From Polytrichum commune (Eukaryota; Streptophyta; Polytrichopsida; Polytrichales; Polytrichaceae), in contig OX485805.1 in assembly GCA_950295325.1 (NCBI GenBank), positions 22,865,501-22,929,500 of the forward strand: 64,000 nt of DNA, given 5' to 3'. Positions 45,031 through 55,809 of this stretch are shown in pieces (position 1 is the first letter of the stretch; each line of letters begins with the position of its first letter). The position numbers and the translations under genes are program-made. Below the pieces are notes generated by a model. That model searched no databases. It was not told the DNA's origin and saw only the letters and a program-made list of their open reading frames with translations.

Positions 45031-45150
45031 ACTAGAGCCCACCTCCCAAAGGAGGCATAACACCCTATGTTGCATCACGCGACACCGCGATCAGTAAAGG
45101 GCTAACGCGCTCATATTCATGCCGGTATAACAGGACTGGCGTTATTTTTT

Positions 45151-46061
45151 CTTTTCATCATAACATTTCAAAATGTAAGTTGATGACATTAATTATTTCT
45201 AGTCTACGTTGGTTGCACGCAATGATGTTTTGGAATATTAAAATAAAATCATCAATTGACTTAACAGTTTTCTAGTAGTCCATGGTAATAGGCCTCAGTC
45301 CGTTTTTAATTTTTGAAATGTTGATACTTTACAAGCGAATAAAATTAATAAACATAATACCAAAATTAAGTCATGACCCTTATATTTGACTTTATCGCTT
45401 ACGTGTTACTGCTCACTGCTCACTGCTCACTGCTCACATGCTACCACTCATTGCTCATTGCTCATTGCTCATCACTCATGTCTTAGCTTCCCTTGGCAAT
45501 AAGGTATGGATCACCCACCTATACACTAGAGATTGCATGGCTCCTTCCAATAATGTGGAGGTTGATGCCTCCATTCTTCTTCTAGATGGTACATTCAACT
45601 TAGTTGACTAGCCAAAATACATTGTTTGAGCCATCCAACAACTTCATGATCCAATTTAACAATTTCTTCGGACCACCTCCCACCCACACACATTTGAAGT
45701 ACCAAATGCACAACATCAGGGCATGATTATAATAGGAGTCCTTCTTGCCAAAGGACTCTTATGGACATGAATCCAAATTGGCAAGAATTCCAAAGGTTAT
45801 GTTAGTGTTTAAGACTCTAGAATTTAAGTAGTAAATAGCCCTTGAACAACAATACTTGGATGTTGGTGTTGTTTGTGAGAATATTGTGGTAGAGTTATGT
45901 TTGCCTAATTTGTCATTTACATTTGATCTAGGGAACTGCAAACCTGACATTGTCTTGGTACTTTTAGATATAGGAAATATATAAAACATTCTTATATTAT
46001 GAATAAAAATGGCAGTACATCACAATCCTTGAACAAGACTAATATCATGTTCAATGGCTTA
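45151..46061. other. No gene recognised apart from the heptamer array
   Basis: AT-rich; the longest frame is a 76-codon minus frame without motifs. Confidence 0.5.
45409..45477 (+). repeat. TGCTCAC/TGCTCAT heptamer array
   Basis: About five gctcact and four gctcatt heptamers surround a short interruption (catgctaccact). Related, in reverse orientation, to 10771-10836. Confidence 0.9.
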
Positions 46062-46160
46062 GGGCCAGTTTACACTATGGACCATGAAGTCGGACCATAG
46101 AAAAGGGTCATCTTACACAAACACAATTCATGTTGTTTCCAAGTGGTGGGTCGGTCCATT
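46062..46160 (+). mobile_element. Possible left-end fragment of a GGGCCAGTTTACAC MITE
   Basis: After TTA (46059-46061) the sequence reads GGGCCAGTTTACACTATGGA, like the termini at 13999 and 19146. No right terminus was found before the next element at 46354. Confidence 0.4.
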
Positions 46161-46353
46161 GAAGGCATGCCTCAAACACCCCGGTTCTGAAGGCATGCCT
46201 TTGACCCTGTACTTGGTGTTTCTCTTGTTGATGAAAAGTCTTTGGGTTTTGGGCCCTGCTTAACTTTAACTTTGACAGGCCCTTGCCAGGCTCACAAGCT
46301 TATTACCACCCTTATTACCACCCCTATTACCCCCCTTATTGCACCGCAACTAA

Positions 46354-46874
46354 TGCCCCCTTCCCACCTGACTTTAGTTAAGACCCAAAGTATTTCCTAA
46401 AAACCGGGTAAAGCTCCCTCGGTTATAGCGGAGGCATCCGACTATCCCAATGCACCTACAAGAACTTGCTCCGGAGATTTTCAAGTAGGTTTTAGTTAAG
46501 TAGCTTTCACACATGTTCATGGTTTTATCTACCAAGCAATGAATGTTGGGTAGTTTTTGTTCCATCCCCAAATGCCTTACTACTCACCTATCTTACCATC
46601 GGTTTTTGTTAATGGGGCTCCTCATGCCCTCATAGCTAAGACTAAAAAGCAACCAATCACAAGGGTGGGAGGCGACACTTTTAAGGCTCCTATATTCTTG
46701 CCTCATGTTTAGGTACCGATGGCAGGGTCGGTGGTTGAGGCTTAAAACCTCCACTTTTAAGCCATGCCACATCATTTGCCAACTAGGCTCGGCACTAGAT
46801 AATGTCGATGGTGTGAAGGCCGGTTTGTTAGAACCAACTTTTAGTCTTAGCTAAAGTCAGGTGGGAAGGGGGCA
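46354..46874 (+). mobile_element. TGCCCCCTTCCC TIR element T, copy 2 (521 bp, uninterrupted)
   Basis: The termini TGCCCCCTTCCCACCTGACT (left) and its exact complement (right) form a 24-bp perfect TIR, flanked by TAA at 46351-46353 and 46875-46877. The interior is GC-moderate and non-coding (short frames in several phases). The same element lies at 32092-~34900, where it received later insertions. Perfect TIRs suggest relatively recent activity compared with neighbours. Confidence 0.9.
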
Positions 46875-46909
46875 TAAGCACTGTTCCCGCACGATTTCCA
46901 CCCTATAAT

Positions 46910-47122
46910 CGGGGAGAACCGGCAGTTAGTTAAAGATGAACCGGTTGAGTTTGAGAAATAACCGGTTGAAGTTCGAGGCTTCAGGAAAATTACCAATCAC
47001 TTTAGAGGAATTTGTGGAATATACCTCAAATTAATATATAAAAACTAAAGGATGTCAGCATGTAACCGGTTAGACTTGCAAACACTAGGATCTCAACCAA
47101 TTAGTATGCCCAAAAATCTCCC
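46910..47122 (+). repeat. ACCGGTT element A, copy 1 (~213 bp)
   Basis: Starts cggggagaaccggcagttag, contains gaaccggttgagtttgag, aaccggttgaagttcgaggc, ggaaatttg-atataCCTCAAA and catgtaaccggttagacttg, and ends gcccaaaaatctccc. The ends share only cGGGGAGA / TCTCCC. No target duplication is clear. It matches the module inside both copies of element H. Confidence 0.75.
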
Positions 47123-47639
47123 TGTCACTGTTTCCACCAACTCATAATTAAGCAAATGCTCTTTGCAAATGCTCTTCTTGCTCACCCGATCATGAGACAT
47201 TTCACACTTGTACATTCAAGCATGCATGGTAACCAATCTCCAAAAAAACACCCACATTATGGCCCCTTCAATGCTCATGTTGCCTCCACATATGTCAATG
47301 TCTTGCTTGCCTTCGGCCTGTCATCTTATGCATTAAAGGAAAACTACCCTTGGAGACATCCCCTTTTGCCCCCTATCCACAATGCACCGACCGGTCCACG
47401 ACATTGGAACAATATGTAAATGAATTGATTTAGACATTCCCCCATCCAAAATCAAATCCCTTTTGGAAACAATCTTCATTAACGCCATTAAATTAACTCA
47501 CATATATTGTACTAAACAAAAGAAAGCTTGACAAACACCAAGCTCCAATTCCTTTAGATTAGCTCCTTCACAATACATTCATTGTAGGGCCCACCTTTTG
47601 GTAGATATGCATTACACCACTCCCGTCTTCCATTGCCTT

Positions 47640-47840
47640 GTGATAGTGAAACGACAATGACTAACGGATCTTCTTTGCGTCATTGACAATCATGATGTTC
47701 TTTTTCTTCTTCATTTTTTGTGGAACAATCAATAGTATTTATAAACATAATCCAATCTCTTCTAAGCAGTGTGTTTATAACACATATTCTTCTTTTGATC
47801 CTTACCCAACCATACACCAATCAAATATAGGCGTGCAACA
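47640..47840 (+). repeat. Dispersed repeat family D, copy 8
   Basis: Contains aacataatccaatctcttct, tgtttataacacatattctt, ttgatccttacccaaccata and caaatataggcgtg, in family order, ending at element A copy 2. Confidence 0.55.
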
Positions 47841-47845
47841 TTGAA

Positions 47846-48064
47846 CGGGGCGAATTGGCGATTAGTTACAGATGAACCGGTTGAGCTTGAGAAATAACCA
47901 GTTGAAGTTGGAGACTTCAGGAGAATTACCGATCATTTTAGAGGAATCTATAGAAGAATATACCTCAAACGAATAAAAACAAAACCGGAAGATGTCAACA
48001 TGTAACCGGTTGGATTTAGAATCACTCAGATCTTGATTGACTAACTATGCCCAAAAACTTCCCG
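47846..48064 (+). repeat. ACCGGTT element A, copy 2 (~219 bp)
   Basis: Starts cggggcgaattggcgattag, contains gaaccggttgagcttgagaa, aaccagttgaagttggagac and catgtaaccggttggattta, and ends gcccaaaaacttccc. It is inserted at or beside the end of a family D copy. Confidence 0.75.
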
Positions 48065-49243
48065 GGCACTAGTGTGCAATCAAGATATGTAGCCGAATAT
48101 GACACCCACAAACCCTTAGCCTAGCTAGTACCACATCTCACCAATTATACCAAGACATAAATGTGCACATACGAATCGCGCATTTTGTGTAGTTACGTAC
48201 CTTAAAGATTGGGGTTCACGTGGGGCTTTCCCACACTTTGCCCCGAGGGTACAGCCAAGATAAAAGCAGCGAGTCAATGTTGTTACTAGCTAGCACCGTG
48301 CCTGCTTCTTTAGATTCCCTACAAGCTTAACTTCTTGTGGAAATGAGAAAAGTGGCCACCCCGATCCAAAGGACCGTTGGCGTAGCTAAGCGGGGTCAAA
48401 ATTGGAGCACAACAACAAACAAACAATCCCCCCTCCCCCACCCACAAACCAAAGAAAGGGGGAACAAAAAAAAGGAGGGAAAAAAAGAGAGGAAAAGAGA
48501 GAGAGAAAAGGCCACGGTTTTCCTCTCTCACAAAGGCATTTTCTAGTTACAACATGATCCTAAACCAATAAAGCTTGATCCCCCCCTCCCTCTCTCCCTC
48601 GTCCGCAACTCTTCACTCCCCTCAATCCATCACCATCTCCACAAGTTGGCCCTACCAAGGTTGTTCGGACATCAAATTGCTTGAAGTTTGTGAACGGCCT
48701 TTCGTGGTGTAACGAACACCGTGGGGCTCGTACTTTTATCATATGTTGTCCTCCGGACGTGAAACGCACCCTTCACCCCAACCGGTGCACAATCGTACCC
48801 ACTTTTCCATGCGGCCCTAATAAGGGCGATACGGCATGGTGAGCTAGGGGAAAAAACACCTAAGGGAATCTAGTGTTGTCAAGCCCCCACACGGCTCGCA
48901 TAATAGACAAAGGAAAGAGTGGGAAGCCGGGCGGGGGGGTTTGTTGAATATTGTTTTGCATGGCATGAAGGAAATCATCCCGTACGTGCTCCCGACATCT
49001 TCATCCGTTTCTAGCTCTAGCATGGCTAGCTACAAAGGTTTTTGGTTGTTGAAGGTGTCACACGGTTTTCGATGTGGTTTTGGTAAGCCGCTTTGCCAAC
49101 GACCTACAACAAGACATATTTAAGTAATTTGGAACCAAACCCTATTCATGGAGGGTATGAATTACAATATGCGGGATAATATGGCACCATGGGGAGAAAG
49201 TTGTTCATAAATACTACAGGGTTTCATGAAAGATAGCTCAATA
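48065..49243. other. GC-richer stretch, no gene recognised
   Basis: 48300-48960 is GC-richer and includes a purine-rich run (aaaaagagaggaaaagagagagag) and overlapping frames of about 70 codons on both strands, none with a motif. Confidence 0.35.
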
Positions 49244-50230
49244 CATTCAAGACTCTATAAGTGTTACCCCTATAAGCGTTACCCCTATAAGCGTTATAAT
49301 TTCATATATGTTAAGAAATTTTACTCCCCTACAAAAACACGATTGGTAAGACTAGTGAGTGTTATGTGTTAAGTGTTATAACATGCTCTACTCCTTTCTT
49401 TGTTAATTGCACCTCTATAAGTGTTAATTTTGAGAAAATCAAGGTAATAATATATGAGAGCATACATTTTAAACATGCAATCACATTTAACCCGTATTCT
49501 TTGCAAACAATTCAAAATTGTTGGAGGCACACGGGTGTTCTTTCGATCTCTATTGAGAGGGAGATAGAGGAAGCTAGGCGCTTGGTAGAGGTTGATGAAG
49601 TTGCTACTCTACTTCATCAAATGACATTGTTGTCATCTGATGTGGGTGACGTGATGAATGCTCATGAATACCTCAAATATGAGATGAAGTTTGATCTAAA
49701 CAACCCCTATGAACCTACCGATGAGGAGTTTTTGGATATGTATTCCTCATAACATCAAGATATTGATGTTGATGAGGTTATGGTTTATGTGGTAGACGAA
49801 GTTGTAGTATTGAGTGTTGTTGAGCGTTCTCTAAAGACTTTGAAGAAATACTTTGAACAAAGACCAAATGATGCCCTATCACACATCAACATCATTCAAG
49901 GTCTCTAGAAGGAAATTTCATCTCATCTTTTGGAAGCTTCTCGTCATACTACTATAGACTCTTTCTTGCGGTTAGTTTAGTTGGAAGAATCTTGTCAAGT
50001 TATTATTATATAAATGATTTCTTTCAATTATTTTAGTTGAATTATGTATTATCATTTGTACTTTCATTTTTAATATAAAAATGTGTTCTTCATTTTCTGA
50101 TTTTTTTAAGTGTTATTTCTATAAATGTTATTAATCATCGGTATAAATTCTATAAGTGTTACTTGTTATAATTCTATATATGTTATTTTTTTGCTACTCC
50201 CGACCTGAAACATTTATAGAGTTTTGAGTG
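49244..50230 (+). mobile_element. Pogo-like (Lemi/Emigrant-type) deletion derivative, 987 bp
   Basis: The left end CATTCAAGACTCTATAAGTG and the reversed right end CACTCAAAACTCTATAAATG form TIRs flanked by TA at 49242-49243 and 50231-50232. Sub-terminal copies of ctataagtgttac occur three times at the left and again at 50135-50175. It retains only the C-terminal part of a transposase (49366-49980). TA duplication and this protein both point to the Tc1/mariner-pogo superfamily. The DDE catalytic core is missing, so it could move only in trans. Confidence 0.85.
49366..49980 (+). pseudogene. C-terminal fragment of a pogo/Tigger-like transposase
   Basis: A 128-codon open frame contains SLQTIQNCWRHTGVLSISIE, the conserved (I)xNCW(R/K)xxG(I/V)L motif just after the DDE domain of pogo/jerky-type transposases, then EEARRLVEVDEVATLLHQM and DEEFLDMYSS. 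Past a TAA at 49750 the same frame continues SLKTLKKYFEQRPNDALSHI, IIQGL, TAG, and KEISSHLLEASRHTTIDSF, the usual leucine-rich pogo tail. No DDE triad or HTH (CENP-B type) domain is present. It is a decayed remnant inside 49244-50230. Confidence 0.75.
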
Positions 50231-52686
50231 TATGTAAAATTATGTAATGTGTAAGCAAAATATTATTTTATGGAGGGAAATGCATTATAGACTACAATCC
50301 AATGTGGTGATGGCAAGTGGCCATTGTCCTCCTTTTTTGGGAGTTCATATGAAAATCATTTCCATTGCCAATGGAGGAGGTCTTCATAAGACTGGGGCTC
50401 AACCCCCCACCCCAATCCCCCCCCCCCCAACACACACACAATAAGTGCTTAGTGAATGATTAGACAACATGGACGATCAAATTAATTGATATACAAAACT
50501 ATAGGTATATTTTGATGCTCTATAAATGCATATACTTGCCACTTCCACCCCCCCCCCCTTGAAAAGTTTTAGAGGTACATTAAAAAAATCTACTTATAGG
50601 GAGATTATAGGTGATTCCCCCCCAATTTAATACCCTTTGGTCATATGTGTATCCCAATTTCAAAACTAGGTGACCCACCCGAGTTGTTCATATACACTTG
50701 TGATTTAGTATAGGTGACTATGAAAGTAGGCTTGCAATCAACATCCAACGAAGGTAATGAACATGGGGCAATATACAACAAATATATTCCAAAAATCAAA
50801 CCACAATTTATATAGACATGCATCCAAACCATTGCAATTTCTTCTCTACATTTGAAGCCACAAAGTCTTAACCTTTCCTTTTTGGGACCCATTTCCCTTC
50901 TCTTTTCAAGTGATTGTTTGATATCACCAACGTTAGTGTCCTCGGAGTAGATGCCTTTGGAGTTTCTCTAGTCATTTTGCACATGCAAACAAAGCAACAA
51001 TCCTAAAAACATCCAAAAGGCCTAGTCTAGGCCTCCTCATGCATAAAAACATGCATTTGAGCTAGAAAATTCCATTCTTAGAAAATTATGTCAAAAATGA
51101 TCCTATTAATATACATGTATTTTTCAAATGCACTTTTTGAAACAATGGAATGCCTTATTCTTAATGTAGATTGTGGTTTAAATACTCAATTTGAGTGCTC
51201 TTGGATGCAAATACACAGTTTGTAACTAGATCATCAATGTCACATGAGTACAGTTTTATTTGATCCTTGACTTGAGATAATGTACAAAGTAATAATTCAA
51301 ACCCCCAGTCTTTTTAAATGTTGATTTTAAAACAATGTGAGGCTTGTAAAATATATATATATATATATATATATATTCAGAGGTGGATTCCTTAACAAGG
51401 TAGGAGTATCATTATAACTTTATTCTATTGAATGAACATCATCTTATGCCTATGTATGCCAACCATAGTGTGATTTGGAAGGGTTTTTCACTCATCCACA
51501 ATTTGCATTGAATTTGTAGTTGACATATTCTCATGGTTGCACTATAGTCATTATGTTATCTATTGTTTCATGTGACAATAGGCTCGTCAAACTTCTCATT
51601 ATAGTTGGGGGACCCTTAGCAAACAACAACTTTCATGGTTCCAATGAAAAATAGAGCATGCACCATGTGCAATGTGGACAAAGCATTGGCTTAATGATTG
51701 TTGTGTTAAATGTTTTACAAATTGCAATGCATGGCGTCATATGATGATTTTTCTACTAGTACAATTAATAGCCATTGGATGATACTTAGTGTACATGTAA
51801 AGGTCATGTTTTCACAATTATCAACGTATCCAACTAAGTTAGAGGCAAATTTGTTATTGATCAATATCTAGAACTTGTTACACACAATATTGAAATACAA
51901 CATATTTTGAGGGTCTTGATAACATGCCCCTTAAAAGTTGTTCTCAACTAAAATTTCCAAATAGTTATTTCTTGTAGAGTAGTACTACAACATGCGTTTC
52001 TTACTTACGTTTTGAGTTTGGATTTTGTTCCTCTCAAGGGTTGTTTACAATAGGGGTGATCATGGTCATTGTCATGGTTGAGGTGTATTATCTTTGGTTT
52101 TGCTTTTTTCTTGAAAATGCATGTTAAGGTTGGTCACAACTACGATATCATGCATACAATGTACCTTGCTACTTTGTGTGGTTGACCACTAAGAGTGTGC
52201 TTGTCCATGCTAATATGGCATCATTAGGAGGCAACCACTTAACACAATGTTCACACCACAATCCAACACCAAGAAGGAGAATAATCACTTTAATTTCCAC
52301 CAAGTCCAAGACTTAAGAGCCAATATTACCTTGATTATGATATGAAGACTGATCCCACTATCAAACACAACCACAACGATTTACAAACATGAGTGAATAT
52401 GCATTAAATTAGTTGATAATGATGGTTGATCATAATCACAACCAAAAATTATTTCAAAATAGGAAAACGCCCACCTTGTTCACATAGTCCGTATGACAAT
52501 GCCATTAAGCATGTGACAAATAAATCACATCTCATTTCAAAATGTTTGATTTGAAGACCCAGTTGACAAATTATATGATATTTATGATGCATCCCAAGTG
52601 ACACATGCTGAATGGGCCATGTTGGAAATCCAATTGTTTATTTATTTATTACTAATGTATAAAGTGTAAACAACCCTTGAAAGGAC
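50231..52686. other. No gene recognised; poly-C runs and (AT)n
   Basis: Contains C runs near 50419 and 50547 and an (AT)n tract at 51350-51376. Open frames are short and lack motifs. Confidence 0.5.
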
Positions 52687-53413
52687 ATGGCAATGGATTC
52701 CATAGCTCAAATCCATATTGCTACGACAATCATTACCAATGTTAAAGCTTTTGATCTAAGATGGGATGTGTTGAGGATGTCCTAGACTCAACAACCCACT
52801 CTGAACAAACTCCTAAAATTTTGCACAATAATTACATATTAATTAGAGGATGTCGATACCCTTGCAACATCAACCTCATGCGTTGCATTTGGGTCATTTA
52901 ACAATGAAGATGTGAACTTCAAACTTTTGCATACCTAATTCAAATAAGGCATACATTGGTGCATTAGAATCCCACTTTCAATTGCTAACAAGAAACATCC
53001 ACAATTTTAAACAATGATAGTAGATGCACTCAACGTTGACTACATGGACAGTTTGAACACCATCTACCTTGTGTGCATTTCAATAAAATAAAAGCACCCG
53101 ATTCCATTGACGACCCTAATTTTGAGACCTAGTTTTCTCCTAAAATGGACTGACTACATGCTCCATCATGAACACTAATTGTACTATTCTAAGGACTAAA
53201 ATCCCAACACACTAATTGTAGTTGAAGGAGACATAATGTCAACAATCAACACTATCCACTTTGGGGATGAGGGGAAGCTATGTGGCTAGGAAGGGTCAAA
53301 CGAGATTTGTGACTTTGAACATTTCTACATAAATATAATATGCTTTTATTCACGTGAACTCAATGTCATTGTTCTCAAAGTGTATTGGCGAATCCAAATA
53401 AAATGAATTGAGT
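52687..53413 (+). pseudogene. Possible decayed coding region, unrecognised
   Basis: A single frame beginning MAMDSIAQIHIATTIITNVK can be followed for about 240 codons with roughly ten stops. It includes VVEGDIMSTINTIHFGDEGK and CDFEHFYINIICFYSRELNV. Stops are only modestly rarer than expected for DNA this AT-rich, so this could be chance. No family recognised. Confidence 0.2.
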
Positions 53414-54329
53414 GATTTGTTTTGGTTAAGGGACTGTTGTGTTCAAAATGTCCGCGATAGGGCTTTCTACTACCTCAACCCCTAAAGGCCTAGATGGACA
53501 TTTTGTTCAAGCAATCATCTTTCCCATGCAATACAAGTGTACATGCTCAAGTTATAATGCTACGATTTCAAAAATGTGGGCAACTAAACATTTTTGTGGA
53601 CAATCCTAACTTTAGAAAGCTTCCATCCGTACGATCGCATTTATCATAAGAGATGTCAGTTCACTGTAACAAGCTTATGAATTGGAATGAAGATTTTTCT
53701 TCCATTTTTAAGGGTTAAACCCATAGAGGTCAAACCAAAATTACTCCAAATTATCTGAAACAATTCAAACCAATTCAAAAGCGCATGTAAGAAAATCGAC
53801 ATCTCTCATGATATGTCTTATTACAAAGATCGAAACTGTACATATTCAGCCGACCACTTATTTAAAATTCTAGAAAATTGCAACATAAATGTGTATGCTT
53901 ATATTGTCGGACATCAATGAATGGTCGGACCCAAAATCCACCTTGGCCTTTAGAGGCCATGCCTCTTGCTAATGTGAGGGCGGCTATGAGGGCATGCAAG
54001 AAAAGCTTGGGATGGGTGAAGGGTAACTTGTGTACTATGGTAGGTTATGACAAAAGATCTTGAAGGGGGCGCCACCAAGTCCGAAGCGGGGCAATGATTA
54101 ATAAGTGGCGCAAAAAGGGAAAGCGGGCGTGGCTTATAATTCCAATATGATTCATGGAGGCGGGGGGCGCGAGGCATAAGGCAATGGGCGTGCGGCCATG
54201 ATGGGTGGCGCGCATGGGCATGATGATTAGGTTGAAAGAAGGAAGGCAAGGCAAGGCTAGGCTTGGAACCGTCAGCCACGAAACCGGCCTCTCGTTGTCC
54301 TAACTTATATAAATTCTTCGAAACACCGG
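53414..54329. other. Unannotated stretch with GC-rich segment and TATA-like word
   Basis: 53930-54300 is GC-richer. The plus frame 53878-54063 (…PLANVRAAMRACKKSLGWVK…) and the minus frame 53950-54279 overlap; neither carries a known motif. CTTATATAAATTC at about 54305-54317 is a good TATA-type word on the plus strand, followed by a (CT)n leader-like run at 54372-54391. Confidence 0.35.
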
Positions 54330-55315
54330 CCCCACTAGGCTAGCTTGCTAGCTCGCTACCCACCCGCACTAGTCTCTCTCTCTCTCTCTCTTTTCGTGCC
54401 CGGCGTCAACTAGACAATGAGTAGACAACAAGAAGTGAAGACTTACTAAGCCCCTAAGCCCCCTTTACACCTCGGTTAGGGAGCGCGCGGGCCTATAATG
54501 GACATTTCCAACTCCACATCCAACTTTGACCGTTGGATGGGATCACGAGTTGTCTCGTCCGGTTAGTAATTGTGAATCATGAACATTGTCGCTTCAAGTG
54601 TCAAAATTGAAGTTGAGATGAGAAAGGTAGAGGAGGTCAAAGTGAAGGTTCTTCTTTCTCTTAAACAAACTCTTACACAGACCCACTAGACTAGCTAGCT
54701 ACACTAGTCCGCCTCTCTTTCTCTCTCGCGTGAGCTCGCGTCCAACGCCAACTAGAGAATGAATCGACAACAAGAAGTGAAAAATTACTAGCACTCTTTA
54801 CACCTCAGTGAGGGTATGCGTGGGCCTATAATGGACACTTCCAACTCCACATCCAACTTTGACCGTTGGATGGGATCGCGAGTTGTCTGGTCTGGTTAGT
54901 AATTGTGAATCATGAACATTGTCGCTTCAAGTGTCAAAATTGAAGTTGAGATGAGAAAGGTAGAGGAGGTCAAAGTGAAGGTTTTTCTTTCTCTTAAACA
55001 AATTCTTACATGGACCCACTAGACTACCTAGCTACACTAACTTCTCTCTCTCTCTCGGCCGGCGCCAACTAGAGTATGAGTCGACAACAAGAAGTGAAAA
55101 TTTACTAGCACCCTTTACACCTTGGTTAGGGTATGCGCGGGCCTATAATGGACACTTCCAACTCCACATCCAACTTTGACCATTGGATGGGATCATGAGT
55201 TGTCTCGTCTGGTTAGTAATTGTGAATCATGAACATTGTTGTTTCAAGTGCCAAAATCGAAGTTGAAATGAGAAAGATAGAGGAGGTCAAAGTGGGGGTT
55301 CTTCTTTCTCTTCAA
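54330..55315 (+). repeat. Three-unit tandem repeat, ~317-333 bp
   Basis: Units start 'cccactag(a/g)ctagct' near 54331, 54681 and 55014. The phrase gcctataatggacacttcc starts at 54491, 54824 and 55141. Each unit holds a CT-rich tract, a tiny ATG frame of ten codons, and 'ggttagtaattgtgaatcat' plus 'tgaagttgagatgagaaagg'. Diverged single relatives lie at 2745 and 9165. Confidence 0.9.
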
Positions 55316-55647
55316 AATAGTGACATAACATTAGCAAACATGAAATTTTAAACTAACCAAGTGATTGGTTGAGGCATTTTAAATTATCTTAAAGTGTTAG
55401 ATCACCTATGAAGGAAAGTTTTTAATGAAATGTGGAGATCGGGGACAAAGATCCTTAATCCAACTATGTGGATGTAGTGTAGCATTCAACATTATAATTT
55501 ATTTGCCAAGTCAAGTTCAAAAATGGTTTCAACTCATATATTTTGATACATTTCTTTCTATAAGGAAAAAGAATGCCTCCTCCTCCCAAGGAATGAGGGA
55601 TTAGTAGTTCCGTTTGCAAAGATAGGAGGTCCCAAAATCAAAACTAA

Positions 55648-55805
55648 TAGCCCACCCATAGTAATTGGTGCGGACTACTAGTGAATGGTGAGTACCAACA
55701 GTGGTTACATCTAGTGGCTCTCATTGGCTAAGCCAACTCTAAAAGTGGCCCTTATTGGTAGGAACTGTTCACTGGTGGCCCACACCAGTAAGTGCGCGTG
55801 TGCTA
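55648..55805. mobile_element. MITE family M, free copy (158 bp), TAA duplication
   Basis: The left end TAGCCCACCCATAGTAATTG and the reversed right end TAGCACACGCGCACTTACTG are inverted repeats flanked by TAA at 55645-55647 and 55806-55808. A second inner inverted pair (agtgaatggtgagtaccaa / ttggtaggaactgttcact) makes it largely self-complementary. It is the unit that, with flank, forms the satellite at 27293-28320. Non-coding, PIF/Harbinger-like. Confidence 0.9.
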
Positions 55806-55809
55806 TAAG

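Larger units (their letters stand above)
43807..45150 (+). mobile_element. 5'-truncated non-LTR retrotransposon, RNase H + restriction-like endonuclease (copy 1)
   Basis: Domain order: RNase H (43807-44160); a linker with FRYAQYMGNRRKK; a CCHC-like knuckle (LCHNNDRDSWPHLL.TCEQP, about 44385-44450); an MHNKAIHFITQTLQ-ANKHTRFFTLTNAGN block (44490-44570); then RPDILCIIGAP, TVQFIEFTYSHDRF, ALTHKQT (44664-44815) and a C-terminal HQNAIKYLTYLVLNKRKLD helix. A GC-richer 3' region (catcacgcgacaccgcg ... atgccggtataacaggac) ends near 45150. RPD...(I)EF..K is the PD-(D/E)xK pattern of R2/Dualen-type endonucleases. Several frameshifts and stops are present. Copy 2 at 24776 confirms each block. Confidence 0.75.

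Noticed and set aside
52687..53413. Confident pseudogene call
   Set aside because: Stops occur at about one per 24 codons, only a little rarer than expected for such AT-rich DNA, and no domain is visible. Listed only at low confidence.
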